A stretch of DNA of 64,000 bases from GWF2-38-69 sp965228125. GTDB lineage: Bacteria > Verrucomicrobiota > Lentisphaeria > Victivallales > GWF2-38-69. The notes beneath the pieces were generated by a model. It was not told where the DNA came from. It worked only from the letters and a program-made list of their open reading frames with translations, and searched no databases. The translations under genes were made by a program, and so were the position numbers. This document shows positions 51,662 to 63,600 of the stretch, piece after piece. The DNA is taken from the NCBI GenBank assembly GCA_965228125.1, contig OZ245791.1:868001-932000 (forward strand), read 5' to 3'. The first letter of the stretch is position 1; each line of letters starts with the position of its first letter.

Positions 51662-54600
51662 GTGGCTATATACGAATTAGAACAAAGAGTACTCTTTGAC
51701 GGCGCCGCCGCCGTAGCAACAGCCGATGCGGTCGTTGCTGAAATGCAAACTCCTGACGCAAGTGCTGCCGATTCAGATGCAGATAGTTCAGGAGATGCTA
51801 ACTCCGCAGATACTAACCATTCTGCTGATTCGTCTTCGTCTCCGACTGACAGCGATCAGTCATCAACTGACAGTACTCCAGACCAGACTCAGATTTTCAT
51901 TGATACCATAGTCGGGACTTACGATGCTTCAACCGATGGCGAAAATATCCTTGCCACACCAGATAACGCCGACCTCTTAACCTCAACACCTAATACCGAA
52001 AACCTATCAGCTGCGCACGAAGTTGTTTTCATAAATTCTTCCGTTATGGATGCAGATGAAATAGTTGACGACTTATCGCCAAATGCCGAAGTTGTATATT
52101 TAACAAAAGGCTCAGATGGTATCCAGCAGATAACCGATTATCTTGCCGATAAGACAGATATTGATACTATTCGTATTATTTCCCACGGTAACGAAGGATA
52201 TTTTGTTCTTAACGGACAAATTATTGATAACGATTATCTCGCAGAGAACAGTAATTTGATTGCATCCTGGGGAGAGCACCTTTCGGAAAATGCCGATATT
52301 ATGCTGTACGGCTGTAACCTTGCTGCAACAGCCGAAGGTAAAGATTTCGTCGAACATTTTGCCGATCTCACCGGCGCGGATGTCGCCGCCGCAACACATC
52401 TCACAGGCGGAGATTCAGATTATAGTTTGTCTGCAGATTTCAGCCTTAAGTCTAATTCAGATTGGGCTCTCGACTTTTCCGTCGGCTCCATAGAATCCAC
52501 CCGGCTTTCTGTTGATGGCTATGATTATCATCTGGCATCTCATACTGTTACCAGTAATGCTGACAGCGGTGCCGACACTTTAAGATATTGGATTGATAAT
52601 GCGGCTTCCGGTGATGAAATAGTTTTTAATCTTGCGTCGGGAAATGAAACTATAGAACTGGCCAGTGTCCTGACGATCAGCAAAAACCTTACGATTGATG
52701 GAAATAATTCAGCCGGATCAGGAACTGATATTACGATTAACGGAAATGACGGGTCTGGTTCAAACTGTCAAATATTCTCCATTGATTCATGCGAAGTTAC
52801 CATAGAAAATATGACTCTCACAAATGGATATGACAATTCCACGGGCGGGGGGGCTATTTATACTACTGGGGCGACGGCGACACTGATAATGAACAATATT
52901 GAAATCTCAGCCTCAATTGCCGATAATAAAAATGGCGGTGCTATTTGTATTGCGTCAGGCACTGTTACTATGACTGACTGCACTGTCGATAATAATTTTG
53001 CAGAACATGGTACAACAAAAGGCGGAGGGATTTATAATGCAGGAACATTGTCTCTCAATAACTGTGTAATAACAAGTAATTCTGCTGAAAGTGAAGGCGG
53101 CGGTATTTATAATGCAGGAACAATCACTTTAATTTCAAATTCCACGATCAGCGGAAATAGTTCCAATTCAAACGGCGGCGGAATTATGAATAATGACAAC
53201 GCTGGAATGACTATTTCAAACTCTACTATATTCAGTAATACTACTGTTGGTAATGGCGGCGGAATTGCATCTCCGGGAGATCTTACATATGTTAATATTA
53301 CAGATACTACAATAAGTGGTAATACAGCCACAACTGGAAGTGGCGGTGGGGTTTATTTTAACTCTCCGTCTGGAGGAGGTACCTTAACTCTTGAGAATTC
53401 AATTATTGCAAATAACGGTAGTTCCGATTTGTATTTCGATCAAGGGACATTAACTAATCATGGATATAATGTAGTTACATATATAAATAATACATCCCTG
53501 CTTGATGCAAGCGACATTTATTTTGATGGCAGCGTTTGGCGTACAAATAATGGTACAGTTCTGCTTACTAATCAAGCTTTAAATCTTGATAATCAGCTCA
53601 GCTACAATGGCGGCTTTACTGAGACGGTAGCTGTTACAGATGCGCTCGGCGGATTCCTGACTACTTCCCAGGCAGCAGGTCATTCAGATAATCAGACTGA
53701 CCAGCGCGGGTATTACAGGACTTCAACGGCAGTTACCCGCGGCGCATACCAGTATGACGGAATTGTAGCCAAGATAGGAACAGACACTTCATGGACAGGA
53801 GGCGTAGATACCTATAGCACAATTCAAAATGCCATAGATCTTGCTACAGAGGGCAATACCATTGTTTTGGCTTCTACCTCGATTCTGATGTCTTCAGCTG
53901 AAATGGCAGCTAATGGAATATCTGTTGATAAAGCTCTGACAATTACCGGCGAGGAAGCAGATTCGACTTCTACAATTGTAAGAGTAACTACTCCAGGAAG
54001 TTCAAATTTTAGGGTATTTTATATCGATGCGCCGACCTCAACCGATCTTAATCCGGTTACAATCGAAAACATGACCATAGAGGGCGGGGATATTTCAGGC
54101 AATGGAGATGATTCGGCAGGTTACGGCGGCGGAATATATGTAGCTGAAGGAACATTGAGCCTTACAAACTCCGCTGTTTCAGGTTCGACAGCTTATTCCG
54201 GCGGTGGGATTTATGGAGGGTTGGGTGTTTCATTGACTCTCGAAAATGTAACTGTAAGCGGGAATTCGGCTTCCGGCGATTCTTCTTCCGGCGGTGGAAT
54301 TTATACTGATGGAGGGACTCTTGAAATAACAAATTCCACGATTAGCGGGAATACTGCTCATTATAGCGGCGGCGGGATTTATGCTACTAGTGGCATCCTG
54401 GAAATTACCTCCTCCACGATCAGCAATAATAGTGCTACTACTGCCGACGGCGGCGGGATTTCTCTTGCGTTTGGTGGTTTAGCAAGAATTGTTTCTACTA
54501 CAATCAGCGAAAATACTGCTTGTTGTGGCGGCGGCGGAATTTATAGTGATGCTGTGGATGGTATAACAATAATTTCATCAACGATCAGCAACAATAGTGC

Positions 54601-57600
54601 TACTGCTGGCGGCGGCGGGATTGAGAACAATAATTATTCTCCCATGACAATAACCTCCTCCACGATCAGCGATAATACGGTTGCTAGTGGCAGCGGCGGC
54701 GGAATTGGTAACTATGGTTCTACCCTGACAATAACCTCCTCAACGATAAGCGGTAATACTGCTTCTTCTTCCGGCGGGGGCATATATAATGAGGGTGCTA
54801 CATTATATTCAACTAATTCCATTATAACATATAATTATCTTACCAGTAATATTTATTCTGATATATATAATGATAACGGTACAATTTACGGCAATTATAA
54901 CATATCTTCATGGACCAACTGGGATACGAGTGGGGGTCTGACAACTACAGGTAATGTAACATATACATATGATCCATCAACTGGTTACGGAGCTACGCTT
55001 TTTGCTTCTTATGAAACAATTGTTGCAGATAACATTTACAAACCTGTCCTTGCCGATAATGGAGGGACTACGACGCCTCATACCTATACAGTAGCACTTG
55101 CTGCAGGTTCCATCGCAAGCGGAACAGGAGCAGTAACCGGAACATATGAAGATTCCGACACAAAATATGCCTTTAAAGTATATGGGACTACCACATGGGA
55201 AAAAGTGGAAGATGGCAGCAATATTGATACGGGGACATACACTGTAACGCAGATTGAAGATGACCAGCGCGGAGAAACAATAATAGGAAAGCCAAGCATT
55301 GGCGCATATTTTTTGGAATATACCCCTCCTCTCTATTATATGGCCCAAGCTAGCGGCGACTGGAGTACGCCTGGAGAAAGCAGTATATGGTATACAAGCA
55401 CGACAGGAACAGAAGGTTCCTATACAACGCATTCAACAACAGCAACGCCTGACGCGACAAATGCCATTAGTATTTTGATAGGAGACGGGAGCAGCTATAA
55501 TGTAACGGTTATTACTGATACAAGTGTTGAGGCAAAACTGATTACTATAAGCAACGGTTCATCATTGTCAATACCCAACAGCGTTACTTTAACTGTAGAT
55601 AACGATGAAACGGGAACAACTGATTTGGCAGTCAACGGGACTCTGGACATGGACGGAGGTACAGTAACACTGGGAACCGGCGCTACCCTTGCATATGGCG
55701 CTTCATCGACATTGGCATACATTTATACCGGAAACGCACAGGAAACCGGCAATGAGTTTGCATCCTCCCTTAACAACCTTACGCTGGATAATGCATCAAC
55801 AGTTACGGTTGCTTCCGGTAGCACGATAGGGGGAATATTGAACATAGGAACCGGAACGATTTTATCGACATCTCAAAATATAACAGTATCAGGAACAACT
55901 TCCGGTGCCGGAACCGTCAATGCTTCCGCAGGAACAATAACTTACAGCACGGTAAGTCAGACTGTTTTTGCAGGGACATATAATATCCTGGAGCTAACAG
56001 GTGATGGAACAACCAAGACATTTGCGGACGGTACGACAAGCGTTGCCCAAAAGATAGAACTTACTAACAGCATGACTCTTACAGGCTATTCAAAAGACAA
56101 TGTCACAGTTCAGGTAACGACTCCCGGAACTTCAACCTTCAGGGTATTTTATATCGATGCGCCGACCTCAAGCGCCCTTAATCCGCTTACAATCGAGAAC
56201 ATGACTATCAAAGGCGGGGACATATCTGGTAATGGAGATAACTCTTCGGGATATGGCGGCGGAATATATGTAGCTGCAGGAACATTGAATCTTACAAACT
56301 CCACTGTTTCAGGTTCGACAGCTTATTCCGGAGGTGGGATATACAATAGCGGTACTGGCACTGCAACAATCACATCCTCTACAATAAGCGACAATACTGC
56401 TACTAATCGCGGAGGCGGGATATATAATGGCGGCACCGCAACTATCACCACATCCACAATCAACGGAAACAATGCTTCTGACCCTTTCTCATCATGGGGA
56501 GGAGGAATAGCGAATGTGAATGGAACACTAACAATCCTCAGTAGTACAATAGCTGAGAATACAGGATATTATGGCGGAGGGATATATAATAACTCCACTC
56601 TTACGATAGTAGACTCCACCGTCAGAGGTAATACTGGTAGTTATGGTGGTGGATTATTCAATGCCGGCGGCGGGACTTCTTACCTCCTGAATTCAATTAT
56701 AATTAATAATACTTCTGATGATATATTTAACAGCGGCACAGCTGTTTACGCATATTACTGCTGGTATGATGCTTCCAAAATTGGTGCTGGCTCTATTACA
56801 AATACTCTTGGCGCTTCTGCCCCGAATGTTACGACGGCATATGATTCAACCCTGAATGCCCTTGCGGATAATGGCGGCTCAACTGAAACAATGGAAGTAA
56901 ACAGTGCTTCTTCAAAGGCCGTGACAGGCACTTACGCATATTCTTATCACAATGATACTGACGGTTATTATTTCTACAATGTCGCAGGCGATACGGCGTA
57001 TAAACTCGTGGGACTTGCAACTCCAACTGCACCACTTCCGGCAGATAAAATCGCTACTGACCAGCGCGGTTATACAAAAGATGCAACCCAACTGACAATC
57101 GGCGCCTACGCCTATAACGGCACCCTCTCTGAAACATACACGGTTACGGAAACTACAGATGACGGAACAGGGATAACAGAACATACTTTAAGCTGGGCTA
57201 TAACTCAGTCGAATACCCATGCTGGAACTGATTCAATTATTTTTAATCTTGTTTCAGGTGCTTCACTTACTATCAGCGCAGCTATGCCAACTATTACAGA
57301 CAGCGTAACAATTGACGGCACCAATTTAGGAGTTGGCGGGGGAGATGTTACAGTACAGGTGACAACTCCGGGGACTTCAACCTTCAGGGTATTTTATATC
57401 AATGCGCCGACCTCAAGCGCCCTTAATCCGGTTACAATCGAGAACATGACTATCAAAGGCGGGGACATTTCGGATCATGGCGTTTATCCCCCAACTGTAG
57501 ATAATTATGGCGGAAGTATTTATATAGCCGCCGGGACGGTCACTCTTGACACAGTTACTGTGTCAGGCTCTGTAGCTTCTCGTGGCGGTGGAATTTATAA

Positions 57601-60600
57601 TAGTAACGGTTCAACTATGTCCATCACCAATTCAACAATCAGCGAAAATAGTGTCCCTACGGGAAAGAGTTACGACAACTACGGCGGTGGAATCTACAAT
57701 GATGGCACAATGAATATTACCTCTTCTTCAACAATCACTGACAATATTGTTTACGCAGGTACTGCTGACTCAGTAAATGGATATGGACATGGCGGTGGAA
57801 TTTATAATGATACAGGTACTTTAACCATAACTTCATCTACTGTCAGTAATAATACTGCTGAATATTATCTTAATACTTCAGGTTCTATTTATACATGTGG
57901 CGGCGGGATTTATAATAATACTGGTAGTTTAACAATAACTTCCTCTACAATCATCGGAAATGCTGCAAATGGTGCTGATATGTGTAACGGCGGCGGGATT
58001 TGTAATAATACCGGTAGTTTAACAGTAACTTCCTCTACAGTCGTTGGAAATATAGCTCTTGGTAATGGCGGAGGTATTAGTAATAGCGGAACAGCTTCAA
58101 TTACATCATCTACGGTTAGCGGGAATATTGCGGATCAGACCGGTGGCGGAATTTATAATGACGGAACTTTTATAATTACTTCTTCAACGATCACCGGAAA
58201 CACTGGGTATTTTGGTCTTTTTGGTGGTAGTACCTGTGGCGGAATTTTTAATGGTACGGGCACATTATATCTTCTAAACAGCATAGTAGCCGGAAATTAC
58301 GGCGATTATGATTTAGATAATCCTTCTTTTTTGGGTGGTACTGCTAATGGTTACTACAGTTGGATAGGAAGCAAGAGTGAAGCTTTGACAACAGACGTTA
58401 ATTGCATTGATACACCTTATTCATGGGACTATGTTTATGGACTGGCTGATTACGGGGGAGATACACTGACAATGCTTGTCGGAATGACAGGTTCTCCTGC
58501 GCTTGACGCAGGTACGCTGACAGGTATAGATATTAGTGACAACGCATGCTGGTATAAACAGTCGGATTCAACCTGGTATACATATGATAATGTAGCAACA
58601 ACAATACAAACTATAAACGATACAGACCAGCGTGGCGAGGCTAGACCGGATACTGCTTCATCATCCATAGCGACCATAGGTGCAACGCAATATGTAGCAA
58701 CGGATTCTACCTATGTCAATTATATAGACACAACAACCTGGACAGTAGTAACAACAGATGATGACAGCCTGGACGTTACAGACGGACATGTTTCACTGAG
58801 GGAAGCGTTGACCTTTGCTGCATCAGGTTCGACAATAACATTTTCAGGCATAACAACTGCTGCTACCGATCATATATTGCCTTTGATAGGAAGAACTCTG
58901 ACAATAAATGGTGGTGATACCGTAACAATATCAGGTGATGATACTGATTCTGACAGTGACCCTGATACTGTAACGGGGTTATTGAATGTAACATCAACAG
59001 GAAATCTGACTATAAGAAATATTACTATAACAAAAGGGAAAGCCTATTACGGCGGCGGAATTTATAATACAGGGACTTTGGCAGTCGCTTCCTCAACAAT
59101 AAGCGATAACACTGTTACTGCCTCCGGCGGCGGAATTTATAATAACGATACAGCAACCATTAACTCTTCCACAGTCAGTGAAAATGATACGACCAGTTCT
59201 CTTGGTGCTGGAGGAGGAATTTATAATAGTGCCGGTTCAAATATGACCATCACTTCTTCAACAATCAGTAATAATACTTCTCTCTATGATGGCGGAGGAA
59301 TCTCCAATAATGGCACAATGACTATTACCTCTTCAACAATCAGCGGAAATACTAGTTTGAATAATGCTGGCGGCTGTGGAGTCTTGAATGACGGCACTCT
59401 TTATATTACCAATTCCATAATCGCTTATAATTATTCATCTATAGGTGTGAGCGATGAATATTATGATATAGAGCATAATGGCGGCAGTATTTACGGCAAC
59501 TACAATATTTCCTCATATACATCCTGGGGAGCAGGAACAGGTAATGTAACATATACATACAATTCTATTACTGGTTACGGGGCTACCCTTTTTGCCGCTT
59601 ATACTAATCCTATAGTGGGGAATACATATATACATAAGCCTGACCTGTCAAAACTTCCTGCAGAGACAACATATACAGTTGCCTTGGCAACTGGTTCGAT
59701 AGCTTCTGGCTCCGGCAGTTATACTGGAACTTACAACTCAGGTGCAAATTATGTTTTCTCGGCTACGGGAATGGCCGGGACATGGAAAAACGTTACCGAC
59801 GGTAGTGCTTCCATAGACCCGACTAGTACAATTATCACCGACCAACGCGGAGAAACAATAACAGGGACGCCAAGCATTGGCGCATATTTTCTGGCATATA
59901 CTCCTTCTACCCTCTACTACATGGCGCATACCCTCTCCGGCAGTAACTGGGAAGATCTTACTGTCTGGAAAACCAGCACATCATCCAGCACGAATCCTAT
60001 TGACTACACAACTGCTGCTACCGTTGCTCCGAATGCTTCTAATTCAGCAGGTATCATTATTTATGATGGCATTACAGTGACCGTGACAGCAGCTTCAGTT
60101 GATTTATCAATCGACCAGACAACAATTAACAGCACGGCATCAATAATAATTGATGACGGTGTTACCCTTACAATCGCCAATGGTACGGAGGATATCGATC
60201 TGGATGCAAAAGGTTCAATAGTAGTTAATGCTGCGACAGGTACGCTTCTTATAGCAAGCGGAGCTTCAGTTGACTCAGAAGGGACATTTACAGTCAACGG
60301 CGTACTTTCTTTTGATGACGGGAGCACTAACAATGGGACACTGAACATGGCCGACGCTTCAATCACCATAGCTTCATTAACAGCCGGCAGCGGAACAATA
60401 ACCTATGACGGTGCAGGGCAGACGATAGCTGGTGTGACATACAATGCGCTGCAACTGTCCGGCAGTGGGACAAAAACAGCTACCGGGACATTAGAGGCCG
60501 ATTCGCTGACAGTAGATTTAGGAGTGACCCTTGAAGCGGAAAGCCTGATTGTAAGTACAACTTTTACTAATAACGGAACAACGCGGACATCTGAAATAAC

Positions 60601-63600
60601 AGTATCCCTGCCAGACGCGGCAGTCGGCGGAACATTTGTTTATGCTGGCCCGGGTTGGCAACAGATAGACAATCTGAACGGCAATGCCTACAATATTCTG
60701 CAGCTATCCAGCCCGGGGCCTAAGACAGCTACAGGGACATTGCAGGCTAATACGCTGACAGTCGATAACGGAATAATGCTTCAAATAGAAAGCCTGACAG
60801 TGAATACGACATTTATAAATGACGGAGAAACATCTGCATCAGGAACAGTATCACTGCCGGATGCGGCGGTCGGCGGAACATTTACTTACAATGGAATAGG
60901 TCAAGCAATAGATAATCTAGGCGGATATGCTTACAGTGCGCTGCAACTGACAGGTAGCGGAACCAATACAGCAACCGGCACATTACAGGCTGATACATTG
61001 AGAGTGGATCCAGCAGTAACGCTGGATGTAGTAAACCTGACAGTTAACACGGATTTTCAGAATAATGGGACAACACAGGCATCAGGAGCAGTATCATTGC
61101 CGGATGCTCCGGTCACTGGGACATTTATTTATGACGGCGCAACCCAAACGATAGATAATTTAGGAGATACTGGAGAATATCAGGCGCTGCAGTTATCAGG
61201 CAGCGGGACAAAGACGGTGTCCGATACATTACAGGCACAAAATCTGACAGTAGATTTAGGGGTAACGCTTGATGCGGTAAACCTTACAGTGAATACGACA
61301 TTTACCAATACGGGTACGACACAGGCGTCAGGAACCGTTTCATTGCCGGATGATGCAGCGGTCAACGGAACTTTTATTTACGACGGTACTGATCAAACGA
61401 TAGACAGTTTGGGAGGAAACGCCTACAACATATTACAACTGACAGGTAGCGGGACAAAGACTCTTAGCGGCGATGTCAGTGTAACGAATGCTTTTACGCT
61501 AGATCACGATGTAACGACAGACGTTGGAGCACATACCCTTACAGTTACAGGAGCATCAGACATAAACGGTACGGTCACTATAAGTACAGGCACCTATGAT
61601 GCGAACGGGGATTTTGATGCTACCGACGGACATATTACTTTTACAGATAACGGAAATCTTAAGTTAGGGGGAGCAACGATAACAAATTTAGGTACCCTTT
61701 CTACAGATAACGGGACAGTATGGTATGACAGGGCTGGAGATCAGACAGTATTATCAGATAATTATCATAATCTGAGAATAAGCGGCGATTCTGGCAGTAC
61801 AAAGACATTAGGCGGTCTTATTAGACTATTAAGTGCTGGTGATTTAACAATAGACAGTGATACCACCCTTGATGTTTCTGCTAGCAACTACGGTATATTT
61901 ATATTAGGCAACTGGGTGGATGACGGGACATTTAACGCAAGGGAAGGGACTGTCACCTTTAATGGAACAACGCAAAGTATAGGCGCAGAGACATTTTACA
62001 ATCTTACGACTATCGGTACAGGCACACAAACCCTTGGAGGAACAGTTACAGTTGAAAATACACTCAATACAGGTGCTGGAACGACATTTGCCTTAAGTTC
62101 ATATACCCTTAATATCGGAAGTTTAAACGCCGGTACAGGCTCATGGACGAATAGTGCCACATTCAATAAAGATACAGGGACAGTGAATTATGCTGATGAC
62201 AATGCCCAAATTGTCCTGGCCCTTGAGTACTATACTCTAGGGTTGTCAGGAGCAGGTTCTACCAAGACATTTGCAGATGGTACCACTAAGGTAGATAATC
62301 AGATTTCCCTGACGGACTCAATCACCTTAACCGGAAGCTCGGCTTCTGCTGTCACGGTTCAGGTTACGACCCCCTATTCCGAAGACCCTGATAATGCGAC
62401 ACACGCACGTGTTTTCTATATTACCGGGGGTACTGTTAATATTTCAAATATGACTATCAAGGGCGGGAATATTTCTCCTTTGAGCGGGTCTGATAGATTC
62501 GGTGGCGGGATTTATATTTCAGGCGGAACTGTTAATTTAAATACGGTCACAGTTTTCGGCTCAAAAGCTAGTCATGGCAGCGGTATTTATAATAACAGTA
62601 CTTTAACTATTGATTCCTCAACGATCAGCAACAACAATGCTACTTCTAATGGCGGCGGTATTTATAATGATAGTCAAGGAGTTTTAACAATAACCTCTTC
62701 AACGATCAGCGGTAACAGTGCTGATATTAATGGCGGCGGTATTTTTAATTCCGGAGCTTCAGTAACAATAATTTCCTCAACGATTAGCGGTAACAGTGCT
62801 TCTGCTTCTTCTGGCTATGGCGGCGGTCTCTATAATTCCGGAACTTCACTAACAATAACGTCCTCAACGATTAGCGGGAACAGTGCTTCTTTCGGCGGCG
62901 GTATTGTAAATTCCAATGTTTTGACAATAACGTCCTCAACGATCAGCGGGAACAGTGCTTCTTTCGGCGGCGGTATTTATAATTATAGCGCTACAACTTC
63001 TAAACTATACCTGACCAATTCCATAGTGGCCTATAACTATAAATCGGATTACAGCGGATACATTGATATATATAAAGGTGCCCTTAGCTCAATTTACGGC
63101 AACTACAACATAGCCGGGAATTGGGATAGCAGCTGGGGTGGAACCGGAAACGTCACATACACCTACACTAGTGGCAAAGGCGCTACGCTGTTTGCATCAT
63201 ATGAAACAATATTGGCTGATACTATCTACAAGCCCGATCTTGCCGATAATGGTGGGACTACGACGCCTCATACCTATACGGTAGCGCTTGCTGCAGGTTC
63301 CATCGCAAGTGGAGCAGGAGTAAGGACAGGCTATTATGACGATGCTGGGGCGACAAAATACGTATTCTCGGCGGACGGGACGACATGGTATAAAGTTGAA
63401 AACGGAACAGATACTGTTCCTAGCGTAAATGTTACAGAAATAACAACCGACCAGAGGGGTGTTGTTATAGACAACGATGATCCATGTGTCGGCGCATATT
63501 ATATGGCTACACTATATGCCTTTCGAACAAAAACTACAGGCGAATGGAATGATTATACTACATGGCAGCGGTATAAAGGCGGAGCATGGATTGATCTGAC

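Noticed and set aside
54977..55432. A 151-codon minus-strand, cysteine-rich frame and several other minus-strand frames within 51662-64000
   Set aside because: They are antisense to repetitive beta-helix coding DNA; their cysteines and prolines mirror the Ser/Thr/Gly codons of the giant gene.
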